Assembly (NCBI GenBank): GCA_947480815.1
Contig: CANKEA010000044.1
Coordinates: 1 to 8,529 of the forward strand
DNA: 8,529 nt
Direction: 5' to 3'
From: Caulobacterales bacterium
GTDB lineage: Bacteria; Pseudomonadota; Alphaproteobacteria; Caulobacterales; Caulobacteraceae
The position numbers and the translations under genes are program-made. Position 1 is the stretch's first letter. The number at the start of each line of letters is the position of its first letter. The notes under the pieces are model-generated. The model was not told the DNA's origin. It made no database searches and was given only the letters and a program-made list of their open reading frames with translations. Below, piece after piece: positions 1 through 6,581 of this stretch.

Positions 1-313
1 GTACAAAGGCCAGAACCGCTAGATGGGCGGCGGCCGAACAGAAGGCGCAAGGGTCGGGCTTACCGTTATTCGTGCCGTGATCCGGCTCGGCGGGACCGCC
101 GTGGTCCATCGGCATCCCCGGCATGTCCATGGCCATGCCGCCCATGGCCATCGCTGCCATATCTATGTCGTCGCCGGGCATGGCTGAAGCGGAGAACGGC
201 GTCGCGCCGCCCGCCTGCATTACGACCGAAGCCACCGACGCATAGGAAAAAAGCGCTACGGCTAGAACCGCAGTCGTCCAGGCCATCCGAAAGGATCGGC
301 TGAAAAGTCTCAT
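1..313 (-). CDS. DUF2946-like exported Met-rich protein, 3'-truncated by window edge
   Basis: This reading frame starts at an ATG at 313-311 on the minus strand and stays open for 104 codons to the window edge, so the C-terminus is missing. Residues 1-10 are basic (R2, R6, R9) and residues 11-31 are hydrophobic, as in a signal peptide or membrane anchor. Residues 45-71 are extraordinarily methionine-rich, with nine Met between 45 and 69 plus D and H. A short polar stretch with His79 follows, then Cys89-Ala-Phe-Cys92 and His97. A leader, a Met/His-rich linker and a CxxC followed by His resemble the DUF2946 family, small exported proteins often found near copper genes. A copper-handling role is inference only. 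A start at M10 (base 286) would leave a shorter leader. No good ribosome binding site is visible for either start. The gene is divergent from the ShkA-like kinase. Confidence 0.6.
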   Translation of the reverse strand, partial: MRLFSRSFRMAWTTAVLAVALFSYASVASVVMQAGGATPFSASAMPGDDIDMAAMAMGGMAMDMPGMPMDHGGPAEPDHGTNNGKPDPCAFCSAAAHLAVLAFV

Positions 314-458
314 GCGCCGGGCGAATGATTCGTCGTCAGGGGCGGGCCTCCCCGTCATCTGTCAGCATTATAGGGAAGGGTTCCCAGCGCAGCAAGCCAC
401 GCTGAAGCGTAATCCGGGCTTGAACCCGTCGTTAATGGGCGTTGGCCATAATGGCCTG
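314..458. promoter_or_regulatory. Divergent intergenic region upstream of the kinase gene
   Basis: This gap should hold the promoters of both the DUF2946-like gene and the kinase gene. I find no convincing -35/-10 pair. It contains several dyads: GGGAA-N3-TTCCC at 372-384, CGGG-N6-CCCG around 417-430, and the perfect GGCCAT-A-ATGGCC at 444-456, which ends two bases before the chosen kinase start. A GATTC at about 325 fits the CcrM methylation motif GANTC. The kinase frame is open through this stretch back to 312, but that translation shows no domain and its ATG overlaps the start codon of the opposite gene, so I treat it as non-coding. Confidence 0.4.
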
Positions 459-1982
459 ATGAACCTGGACGAACCCCTATCGTCGCAGGGGTCTGGCGCG
501 GTCACGGCCGAACAGCTGGGCACCCTCAGCCATGAGTTTCGCACGCCCTTGAACGGTGTGCTGGGCATGGCGCGTCTGCTGGAAGGCACGCGCCTCACCG
601 CCGAACAGCGCGCCTATGTGACAGCGCTCAAACAGAGCGGGGATCACCTCCTATCGCTGGTCAACGACGTGCTCGACTTCACGCGCCTGGGGGCCGGTGG
701 ATTAGACCTGCATATCGCGCCGGTCCATCCGCCCACCCTGTTGCGACAGGTCGCCGAGCTGATGAGCCCGCGCGCCCACGAAAAAGGGTTGGAGATCGCC
801 TGGGCCTGTTCGCCGGAGCTGGGGTCGTTCCTGGCCGATGAAGGCCGCTTGCGCCAGGTGCTGCTTAACTTCGCCAGCAATGCGATCAAGTTTACCGCTG
901 AAGGCGGGGTCCTGCTGCTGGCCGAACGGACCGACGCTGGTCAGGTGCGGCTATCGGTTCAGGATACCGGTCCTGGCGTGGCCGCAGAGTCACAAGCCAA
1001 GATTTTCCTGCCCTTCGTGCAGATGGACGCCGCCCATGGCTCGCAGCTCGGCGGCGTCGGCCTAGGCCTGGCGGTCGTCGCGCGTTTGGCGCAGGCGATG
1101 GACTCCACCGTCGGCGTCGGCGATGCGCCCAGCGGCGGGGCCGAATTCTTTTTCGAGGGCAATTTCGCCCCCGTTGCCCCGCCGGTCGCGGCCAGGGAGC
1201 TGGCTGGGCTTACGGTTGGCATCGGCTCGCCCAACCCGATCATCCGCGCTGCAGCTGCCCGCCAGATCGAGGCGAGCGGTGGCCGCGCTGTCCAGGCCGC
1301 GACCATCGAAACCTTGCTGGCGCTCGCGCCGCCTGACGCCGTTTTGCTCATCGACGAGCGTCTCAGCGATGAAATGGGCCCGATCCAGGTGCCGATCGGG
1401 CGCGCCGCGATCATCTTGCTGGCCCCCGAGGAGCGCGCCCTGATCGAGTTGCGCCGCGCGGCCGGCTTCCGGGGCTATCTGATCAAGCCGCTGCGGCGGG
1501 TCTCCCTGGCCCAGCGCGTGCTTGCGGCATTGACCAACGGCGCGGCCAGTGCCGAAATGGCGATCGAGGATGAACGTATCGCGCCCTCCGCCGCCAAGGG
1601 TGCGCGCGTGTTGCTGGCCGAGGATAATCCGATCAACGCCATGCTGGCGCGCATTCTGATCGAGCGCGAAGGTGCCGAGGTTGAGCGCGTTACCAATGGT
1701 CAGGAGGCCCTGGCCGCCCTGGCGGCGGGCACCTTTGATCTTGTCTTGATGGATTTGCGCATGCCGGGCCTGGACGGCGCGGCCGCTACGCGGGCCCTGC
1801 GCGCCAAGGGGATCACCACCCCGATCGTGGCCCTCACGGCGGATGCCTTTGAGGACGACCGCTGCACCTGCCTCGCGGCGGGCATGGACGATTTTCTGGT
1901 CAAGCCATTGACGCCTGAAACCCTGCGTTCGGCTCTGCTACGCTGGACGGGACCGGTCGGAGCCGTCAAGGTCCCGATCTAA
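459..1982 (+). CDS. shkA: ShkA-like hybrid histidine kinase with pseudoreceiver and receiver domains
   Basis: This is a soluble hybrid sensor kinase of 507 residues with no membrane segment or recognisable PAS domain. The order is: short N-terminus; dimerisation/phosphoacceptor domain with HEFRTPLNG (His25); ATPase domain with the N-box NFASNAIKFT (Asn141), DTGPG (Asp169) and GVGLGL; degenerate receiver REC1 (about 251-356); linker with Asp371-Glu-Arg373; and canonical receiver REC2 (about 382-499) with Glu388-Asp389, phosphoacceptor Asp432, Thr460 and Lys482. REC1 lacks the acidic pair of an active receiver. REC1 has Arg326, Tyr340, Ile342, Pro344 and Arg346. In Caulobacter ShkA, as I recall it, c-di-GMP binds Arg324, Tyr338, Ile340, Pro342 and Arg344, a DDR motif starts at 369, and His23 and Asp430 carry phosphate. 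All of these match with a constant offset of two. ShkA phosphorylates ShpA and then TacA to drive stalk genes. The ATG at 459 is chosen because it gives ShkA-like length; ATGs at 435 and 312 are in frame. No clear ribosome binding site is seen. Confidence 0.85.
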   Translation: MNLDEPLSSQGSGAVTAEQLGTLSHEFRTPLNGVLGMARLLEGTRLTAEQRAYVTALKQSGDHLLSLVNDVLDFTRLGAGGLDLHIAPVHPPTLLRQVAELMSPRAHEKGLEIAWACSPELGSFLADEGRLRQVLLNFASNAIKFTAEGGVLLLAERTDAGQVRLSVQDTGPGVAAESQAKIFLPFVQMDAAHGSQLGGVGLGLAVVARLAQAMDSTVGVGDAPSGGAEFFFEGNFAPVAPPVAARELAGLTVGIGSPNPIIRAAAARQIEASGGRAVQAATIETLLALAPPDAVLLIDERLSDEMGPIQVPIGRAAIILLAPEERALIELRRAAGFRGYLIKPLRRVSLAQRVLAALTNGAASAEMAIEDERIAPSAAKGARVLLAEDNPINAMLARILIEREGAEVERVTNGQEALAALAAGTFDLVLMDLRMPGLDGAAATRALRAKGITTPIVALTADAFEDDRCTCLAAGMDDFLVKPLTPETLRSALLRWTGPVGAVKVPI

Positions 1983-2026
1983 AGCCCAGGCGCTTCGCTT
2001 GGCGGCAGATAGCTTCCGGGGGCGGT

Positions 2027-3385
2027 GTGAGCGACGTAGAAAAACCCAATAAACGCAGTGTGGCCGAGGTGCTCCGCGCGCTGCGCCAGCCCAAGGTCCT
2101 CACGATGCTGGCTCTGGGCTTCGGCTCTGGCCTGCCGTTCCTGCTGACGGGCAACACCTTTGGATATTGGCTGCGTGATGAGGGCGCATCGCTCAAGGCG
2201 ATCGGCTTCATCTCCTGGGTGGGCCTAGCCTATTCGTTCAAATATCTATGGGCACCGCTCGTCGACCGCCTGCCCTTGCCGGTCCTCGACAGGCTGGGCC
2301 GTCGCCGCGCCTGGATGGTTCTGTCGCAAGTGATGGTCGCGCTTGGCCTGTTGGGCATGGCGATGACAGGTCCCCAGGCGGGTTTCGTGGTTCTAGGCCT
2401 CTTCGCCGTCATCACGGCGTTTTCGTCGGCGACCCAGGATATTGCTGTTGATGCATGGCGGATTGAGTCTGCGGCCGACGGCGAGGAGCTCGGCCTGATG
2501 ACCTCCGCCTTCCAGCTAGGCTACCGAGGTGCGCTCATCGTTGCCGACGCCCTGATCCTGGCCGCAGCCGCCCGCATGGGCTGGCCGGGATCTTACGTGC
2601 TGATGGCAGGGTTTATGAGCATCGGCCTCATCGCCAGCCTTGTAGCGATTGAGCCAACGCGCGCCGACGCGGCGCTAAAAAGCAAGGCGGCGATCTGGAG
2701 CCCGCGTGGGCTATTTGATGCTGTGATCGGTCCGTTTATCGACTTCTTCCGCCAGCACGGCAAGCTGGGGCTGCTGATGCTCGCGGCCGTGGCGCTGTAC
2801 CGCCTACCCGACTTCGTCACCGGTCCGCTGTATAATCCCTATTATCATGATCTTGGCATGACGAAGGATCAGGTCGCCGCGGTTCGCGGCTCGATCGGTT
2901 TGATCGCCTCGGTGGCCGGCGTGGCGGCCGGCGGGCTCAGCGCAGTGCGGTTAGGCTTCTTCCCGACCCTGATCCTTGGTGCCGCCCTGCAGGCCCTGGC
3001 CATCGCCGCCTTTGCCTTATTGGCCTTAATTCCGGGAAACTTTGCCGTGTTCAGCGCGGTGATGGCCGCCGACAATTTTAGCATCGCCTTCGCGGGTGTG
3101 GCGCTCGTGGCTTATATGTCCAGCCTCACCAGCCTTGGCTACACAGCGACGCAATATGCCCTGCTGTCATCGACCTACGCCATGCTTGGCAAGTTCCTCA
3201 AAGGCTTCTCCGGCGTGACGGTCGAAACCCTGGCCGCAAGCCATGGGCTGATGTCGGCCTATGCCATCTTCTTCGTCGGTGCCGGGCTGATCGGAATCCC
3301 GGCGCTTCTATTGTTCGTTCTGTTGGCCCGGCTGCATGCGCAGAAGTTCTCGGCGTCAGCGGACGCAGGATCCGCGCAGGCCTAG
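2027..3385 (+). CDS. ampG: AmpG-type muropeptide permease (MFS)
   Basis: This 452-residue inner-membrane protein of the major facilitator superfamily should import GlcNAc-anhydroMurNAc peptides released during wall turnover, the entry step of peptidoglycan recycling. Hydrophobic segments run through most of its length, consistent with about twelve membrane helices. AmpG hallmarks are present: GFGSGLPF (31-38), SFKYLWAPLVDR (70-81) followed by the basic loop GRRRAW (91-96), SATQDIAVDAWR (134-145) and YTATQYALLSS (372-382). The start is a GTG at 2027 with a weak G-rich stretch just upstream; the frame then begins MSDVEK. The gene lies 44 bases after the kinase stop with no terminator between them, so the two are probably co-transcribed. 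As I recall, Caulobacter crescentus also has an ampG needed for beta-lactam resistance close to shkA, which supports both calls. The stop codon overlaps that of the opposing ABC gene. Confidence 0.83.
   Translation: MSDVEKPNKRSVAEVLRALRQPKVLTMLALGFGSGLPFLLTGNTFGYWLRDEGASLKAIGFISWVGLAYSFKYLWAPLVDRLPLPVLDRLGRRRAWMVLSQVMVALGLLGMAMTGPQAGFVVLGLFAVITAFSSATQDIAVDAWRIESAADGEELGLMTSAFQLGYRGALIVADALILAAAARMGWPGSYVLMAGFMSIGLIASLVAIEPTRADAALKSKAAIWSPRGLFDAVIGPFIDFFRQHGKLGLLMLAAVALYRLPDFVTGPLYNPYYHDLGMTKDQVAAVRGSIGLIASVAGVAAGGLSAVRLGFFPTLILGAALQALAIAAFALLALIPGNFAVFSAVMAADNFSIAFAGVALVAYMSSLTSLGYTATQYALLSSTYAMLGKFLKGFSGVTVETLAASHGLMSAYAIFFVGAGLIGIPALLLFVLLARLHAQKFSASADAGSAQA
3382..3385. other. Shared CTAG: overlapping stop codons of convergent genes
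   Basis: The palindrome CTAG supplies TAG for ampG on the plus strand (3383-3385) and TAG for the ABC exporter on the minus strand (3384-3382). The two coding regions overlap by four bases, so there is no intergenic space. Any terminator for one gene must lie inside the other's coding sequence. I saw no hairpin with a T-run here. Confidence 0.9.
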
Positions 3386-5247
3386 GACAACTCCACCCCG
3401 AACTGCAGTTTGGCGAGTTTGGCGTAAAGCCCGCCCTGGGCGCTAAGCTCGGCGTGGGTGCCGGTCTCAACCACGCGGCCCTTCTCCATCACCACGATAC
3501 GGTCAGCCTTGAGTACTGTGGCGAGGCGGTGAGCGATCACCAGGGTTGTACGGCCCTGCATGGCATTGTGTAGCGCCTGCTGCACCAGGCGCTCATTTTC
3601 CGCGTCCAGCGCGCTGGTGGCCTCGTCGAGCAATAGGATTGGCGCGCTTCGCACCAGGGCACGGGCGATTGCCAAGCGCTGTTTCTGCCCGCCCGACAGG
3701 CTCTTGGCCCGCTCGCCCAGGGGCGCGTCGAAGCCGCCAGGCAGGGCGTCAATGAATCCGGAGGCCTGGGCGGCGGCGGCGGCGGCGTAGAGGTCGTCGA
3801 AGGAGGCGTGCTCGTTGCCGAAGCGTATATTGTCGCGCGCTGAGCCCGAGAACAAGGCAGCGTCCTGCGCCACCAGGGCCAGGCGCGATCGCATCTGCTG
3901 CAAATTGGCCTGTCGCAGATCAACGCCATCGATGCGCACCGTCCCCGCCAGGGGATCATACAGCCGCAGCAGCAGCCGCAGGACCGTGCTCTTGCCGCCG
4001 CCAGACGGGCCCACCAAGGCTACGGTCTCGCCCGGCCTTACGCTCAGGGAGAAGTCCGTCAGTGCCGGCATGTCTGGGCGGCCCGGATAGGCGAAGCTGA
4101 CGTGGTCAAACACGATCTCGCCCAGCGGCGGTTCGTGCATAGGAACCGGGGTTGCAGGACTGGCGATAGACGGTCTGGCCTCCAGAAGTTCGCCGATCCG
4201 TTCCATCGCACCGGCCGCTTTCTGCACGTCGCCCCAAACCTCGCCAAGGGCCCCGGTGGAACCGGCAGCCATCACCGCCAGGAAGGCGAACTGGATCAAT
4301 GCCCCCCAGCTCATCTCGCCGCGCAGCCCGGCGTGAACGCCAAGCCAGAACACCGCCACCACCCCGCCGAACACCAGCACAATGACCATGGCGATCATGC
4401 TGGCGCGCGCACTCATGCGCTTGACCGAGGTGGCGAAGGCCGCGTCGACGGCAGCGGAAAAGCGAGCTGAGCCGGCGATTTCGCGCCCAAAGGCCTGCAC
4501 GGTTTCCAGCGCGTCTAGGGTCTCGCCGGCGTGCCCAACCGCATCGGCGAAGCGGTCCTGGCTGGCGATGGTCAGTTTACGCACTCGTTTTCCGAACAGG
4601 AAGATCGGTGCCAGCACGAACGGGAACAGCAACAATACTAGTCCGGTCAGGCGGGGGCTAACCACCATGAGAAGGGCAAGCGCGCCCACCAGCGACAGCA
4701 GGTTGCGCAGGGCGATGGAGATCGAACTGGAGAGCAGGTTCTCGATGATCGAGACATCTGTGGTCAGGCGCGACAGGACCTCGCCGGTTCGTGTCTTAAT
4801 GAAGAACGAGGGGTCGAGGGTGAGGATGTGCCGGTACAAGGCCTGCCGCAGGTCGGCCACCACCCGCTCGCCCAGCTTGGTGACGAAGAAGTAGCGTAGG
4901 GAAGACGACAGGGCGAGCAGCACCGCCGCCGCGAATAGCAGCAGGAACCAAGGGTCGATTGAGGCCGCCGTCACATGGGCCGCCTTTGCCCCCGTGATCT
5001 GTTCGACCAACTTCCGCAGAGCACCGGACAGGCCGAGCATGGCAACCGTGGCGGTGAGCAGGAAAAGCATGGCGAAGGCCGCATCCTTGCCATGCACGGC
5101 CATGATCGGGATCAGCCGACCCAGGCTCTTGAAATTGCGACTCTTGGGCCGGCGCAAGGCTTGGTCGTCGAGGCTCTGCGACAGGGCCGCGCCCTCGCCG
5201 GGCCGATCCTGGAGCCCTGCGTCTAATCTGCCTTGACTGTCGCTCAT
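3382..5247 (-). CDS. ABC exporter, fused permease and ATPase (MsbA/ABCB-like half transporter)
   Basis: This 621-residue half transporter is expected to work as a homodimer in the inner membrane. A charged cytoplasmic N-terminus (1-45) is followed by an exporter-type membrane domain (about 50-335) with six hydrophobic segments near 52-74, 100-120, 178-196, 200-220, 285-305 and 315-333. The ATPase domain (about 375-610) is intact: Walker A GPSGGGKST (413-421), Q-loop Gln461, signature LSGGQ (518-522), Walker B ILLLDE (537-542), D-loop SALD and H-loop His573. It resembles lipid or multidrug exporters of the MsbA/ABCB group; the substrate cannot be read from the sequence. The ATG at 5247 has AAGGGGCGA upstream as a plausible ribosome binding site. 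The gene is divergent from rpmE across 103 bases and convergent with ampG, so it appears monocistronic. Confidence 0.9.
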   Translation of the reverse strand: MSDSQGRLDAGLQDRPGEGAALSQSLDDQALRRPKSRNFKSLGRLIPIMAVHGKDAAFAMLFLLTATVAMLGLSGALRKLVEQITGAKAAHVTAASIDPWFLLLFAAAVLLALSSSLRYFFVTKLGERVVADLRQALYRHILTLDPSFFIKTRTGEVLSRLTTDVSIIENLLSSSISIALRNLLSLVGALALLMVVSPRLTGLVLLLFPFVLAPIFLFGKRVRKLTIASQDRFADAVGHAGETLDALETVQAFGREIAGSARFSAAVDAAFATSVKRMSARASMIAMVIVLVFGGVVAVFWLGVHAGLRGEMSWGALIQFAFLAVMAAGSTGALGEVWGDVQKAAGAMERIGELLEARPSIASPATPVPMHEPPLGEIVFDHVSFAYPGRPDMPALTDFSLSVRPGETVALVGPSGGGKSTVLRLLLRLYDPLAGTVRIDGVDLRQANLQQMRSRLALVAQDAALFSGSARDNIRFGNEHASFDDLYAAAAAAQASGFIDALPGGFDAPLGERAKSLSGGQKQRLAIARALVRSAPILLLDEATSALDAENERLVQQALHNAMQGRTTLVIAHRLATVLKADRIVVMEKGRVVETGTHAELSAQGGLYAKLAKLQFGVELS

Positions 5248-5259
5248 CGGGGTCGCCCC

Positions 5260-5288
5260 TTGCCTATCGTGCGCGGCTTCTGTATAGC
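5260..5288 (+). promoter_or_regulatory. Candidate rpmE promoter
   Basis: TTGCCT (5260-5265) and TATAGC (5283-5288) are separated by exactly 17 bases, each matching four of six positions of the general housekeeping consensus. Transcription would start near 5295, giving a leader of about 56 bases before the rpmE ATG at 5351. The reverse complement of 5281-5288 reads GCTATACA, close to the Caulobacter housekeeping -10 element, so the same bases may also serve the divergent ABC exporter gene. This is a by-eye prediction. Confidence 0.42.
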
Positions 5289-5297
5289 CACGCCCCT

Positions 5298-5323
5298 TCC
5301 AAGGCCGCCTGATTGGACCTTGG
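5298..5323 (+). promoter_or_regulatory. rpmE leader with mutually exclusive stems
   Basis: CCAAGG (5299-5304) can pair with CCTTGG (5318-5323). Alternatively TCCAA (5298-5302) can pair with TTGGA (5313-5317). The two pairings share their left arm and cannot form together. The element lies between the predicted transcription start and the ribosome binding site. Ribosomal protein genes are often controlled by their own product through leader structure, and I recall this being reported for L31 in gammaproteobacteria. A regulatory role here is inference. Confidence 0.3.
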
Positions 5324-5350
5324 CCGCGCTCTTAAAGGTCGGATTGGCCC

Positions 5351-5575
5351 ATGAAACAAGATACCCACCCCGACTATCACTTCATCAATGTGGTGATGAC
5401 CGACGGTACGACCTTCAAGACCCGTTCGACCTACGGCAAGGAAGGCGACACCCTAAACCTGGATATCGATCCGAAGACCCACCCGGCGTGGACTGGCGGC
5501 GACCGTCAGTTGATGGACCGTGGCGGTCGCGTCTCGCGCTTCAACGCCAAGTTTGGCGCTTTCACGCGCAAATAG
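5351..5575 (+). CDS. rpmE: 50S ribosomal protein L31 (bL31), cysteine-free form
   Basis: This 74-residue basic protein is ribosomal protein bL31 of the large subunit, which helps bridge the two subunits near the central protuberance. The start [10 protein letters not shown] and the motif [11 protein letters not shown] (41-51) are typical of alphaproteobacterial L31, and the length is normal. It has no cysteine, so it cannot carry the zinc site of the Cys-containing form. The ATG at 5351 is preceded by AAAGG at 5334-5338, a rather long spacing of 12 bases. The gene is a single transcription unit with a promoter candidate upstream and a clear terminator 28 bases after the stop. Confidence 0.97.
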   Translation: MKQDTHPDYHFINVVMTDGTTFKTRSTYGKEGDTLNLDIDPKTHPAWTGGDRQLMDRGGRVSRFNAKFGAFTRK

Positions 5576-5603
5576 GGTTCGGAGCGATCCGGAACGGACT
5601 AGG

Positions 5604-5627
5604 GCGGGCCGAAAGGTCCGCTTTTTT
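5604..5627 (+). terminator. Intrinsic terminator of rpmE
   Basis: A seven-base-pair stem, GCGGGCC (5604-5610) with GGTCCGC (5615-5621), includes one G-T pair and is closed by a GAAA tetraloop. Six T residues (5622-5627) follow directly. This is a textbook rho-independent terminator 28 bases after the rpmE stop. Confidence 0.9.
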
Positions 5628-5645
5628 ATGGCCTGATTGCAGAAC

Positions 5646-5661
5646 GGCCGCGACGGCGGCC
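5646..5661 (-). terminator. Possible weak terminator after the RcdA-family gene
   Basis: GGCCGC (5646-5651) and GCGGCC (5656-5661) form a perfect six-base-pair stem with a GACG loop, eight bases beyond the stop of the minus-strand RcdA-family gene. On that strand it is followed by GTTCTGC, which has no real T-run. Intrinsic termination would be inefficient, or the stem may simply protect the 3' end. Confidence 0.35.
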
Positions 5662-5668
5662 TTCTTGT

Positions 5669-6202
5669 CTAGCCGACCAGATTAAACGCGTCGCGCAGCC
5701 GGTCGTGCTGCGCCAGCACCGGATGCGGGGCTTCGATTTCTGGGGTTTTCTGGCAATACATCCGCTGGTCCAGTCGACGGACGCGCTCGAACAGGCGTTC
5801 GGAACGTTCACAGAGATGCACAAGGCTCATCGGCAGGTCTTCGATCGGGGCCTCGGTCGTGGTGCTGGCAGAACCGATGTCCTCCGCAAGTCGGTACTGC
5901 GACTCGCCGGCGGCTTCTGCTTTCATCTCACCCTCGCGCACGGCGCGCTGAACCAGCAGCCATGAGGCTACCTGCATCAGTTGGGTGGTCAGGCGCATGC
6001 TCTCGCCCGCATAGGCCAGGGCCGCATTGCGCGACAGAAGCTTGGACTCCTGCCGGCCGCCACCGTCGAGGTAAGCGGCTGTCTCCTCAACCAGATCCAT
6101 GCCTTCTTGGAAGGTGCGCTCGAACAGTTCGGACGCGGCAAAATCCTGAACCAACGCGCCCTTGAGGGCGTACCTGGCCGTTCCAGTGCCAAAATCGTCC
6201 AT
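5669..6202 (-). CDS. rcdA: RcdA-family (DUF1465) ClpXP protease adaptor
   Basis: This soluble, mostly helical protein of 177 residues belongs to the DUF1465 family, which includes Caulobacter RcdA. RcdA is an adaptor that joins CpdR-primed ClpXP and, with PopA and c-di-GMP, promotes degradation of CtrA and other substrates at the cell pole. The conserved block spans residues 23-92: ASELFERTFQEGMDLVEE, then AYLDGGGRQESKLL, YAGESMRLTTQLMQ and ASWLLVQRAV. A variable, polar, Thr/Ser-rich stretch (95-123) and another helix (125-150) follow, with a flexible-looking tail. The start at 6202 is supported by AGGGGG four bases upstream. An in-frame ATG at 6268 would add 22 residues without family resemblance or a ribosome binding site. 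The upstream minus-strand neighbour is the DUF1192 gene, 98 bases away. Family assignment is firm; true RcdA function rather than a paralogue is inferred. Confidence 0.8.
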   Translation of the reverse strand: MDDFGTGTARYALKGALVQDFAASELFERTFQEGMDLVEETAAYLDGGGRQESKLLSRNAALAYAGESMRLTTQLMQVASWLLVQRAVREGEMKAEAAGESQYRLAEDIGSASTTTEAPIEDLPMSLVHLCERSERLFERVRRLDQRMYCQKTPEIEAPHPVLAQHDRLRDAFNLVG

Positions 6203-6300
6203 AAAACCCCCTACAACAGAACTCAAGATCAGCCTCGGGACCAAGGCTGCAACGGGCGTGCCAAGCATTAAGACTTGGGTAGCCTTAAGAAGCGGTAGCG

Positions 6301-6498
6301 TCAGGACTTGAAAAATGTGTCCGCGGCGCTCCGGCTGGCCTTCTTGCGGTCGAGCTGAGCCTTCACGCGCGCGATTTCGCCTTCCAGTCCAGCAATCCTC
6401 TCTTCAAGGTCCTCTACGCTGTAGAGGTCCAGGTCCTCGCACAGGGCCTCGACGAAGGCCTGCCCGCGCGCCCGCCGTGGTTCCGCTGGCTCTTCCAT
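6301..6498 (-). CDS. DUF1192 family small coiled-coil protein
   Basis: This 65-residue acidic-then-basic protein matches the alphaproteobacterial DUF1192 family in size and pattern. An N-terminal segment with FVEALCEDLDLYSVEDLEER leads into a heptad-like helix (GLEGEIARVKAQLDRKK, about 38-54) that could form a short coiled coil, and the protein ends ADTFFKS. Its function is unknown to me. The start at 6498 is set by a perfect AAGGAGG (6510-6504) with a five-base spacer; an upstream in-frame ATG at 6534 is rejected for that reason. The gene is upstream of the RcdA-family gene on the same strand, with 98 bases between them and no terminator seen, and divergent from the oxidoreductase. Shared transcription with rcdA is likely but not proven. 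Confidence 0.85.
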   Translation of the reverse strand: MEEPAEPRRARGQAFVEALCEDLDLYSVEDLEERIAGLEGEIARVKAQLDRKKASRSAADTFFKS

Positions 6499-6581
6499 CG
6501 CCCCCTCCTTGCGCCTTATCCCTAGCCGGAGCACAGAAAGCTAAGTTTGCCGCCAAGGCAAGAATTCAGAGGTTAACCGCC
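6499..6581. promoter_or_regulatory. Divergent intergenic region, DUF1192 gene / quinone oxidoreductase
   Basis: These 83 bases separate two divergent genes and should contain both promoters. The visible dyads are TTGCC-GCCAA-GGCAA (6547-6561) and the palindrome GGTTAACC (6571-6578). On the minus strand TTGGCGG resembles a Caulobacter -35 element, but no -10 lies at a proper distance. The palindrome contains a single TTAA; a CtrA box needs two at fixed spacing, and I do not see that. Confidence 0.35.

Noticed and set aside
312..458. N-terminal extension of the kinase from an ATG at 312
   Set aside because: The extension has no domain, its start overlaps the start codon of the opposite gene, and the start at 459 matches the length expected for ShkA.
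959..1414. Minus-strand open frame of 151 codons
   Set aside because: It is opposite the conserved ATPase and REC1 domains of the kinase and shows no domain of its own.
3760..3795. GGC-rich repeat run that looks like a microsatellite
   Set aside because: It encodes the Ala-rich stretch of the ABC exporter ATPase domain (about residues 488-494) and is explained by codon bias.
4382..4894. Plus-strand open frame of 170 codons
   Set aside because: It lies opposite the membrane domain of the ABC exporter, has biased Arg/Ser composition and shows no recognisable domain.
6203..6268. Longer start for the RcdA-family protein at 6268
   Set aside because: It would add 22 residues absent from the family pattern and has no ribosome binding site; AGGGGG precedes the ATG at 6202.
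6271..6292. Possible CtrA box upstream of the RcdA-family gene (two TTAA)
   Set aside because: The two TTAA half-sites are 13 bases apart, not the 7 needed for a CtrA box.
6315..6581. Upstream extension of the oxidoreductase frame
   Set aside because: It would run antisense through the DUF1192 gene, the sequence is Arg/Pro-rich shadow, and the GTG at 6582 has a ribosome binding site.
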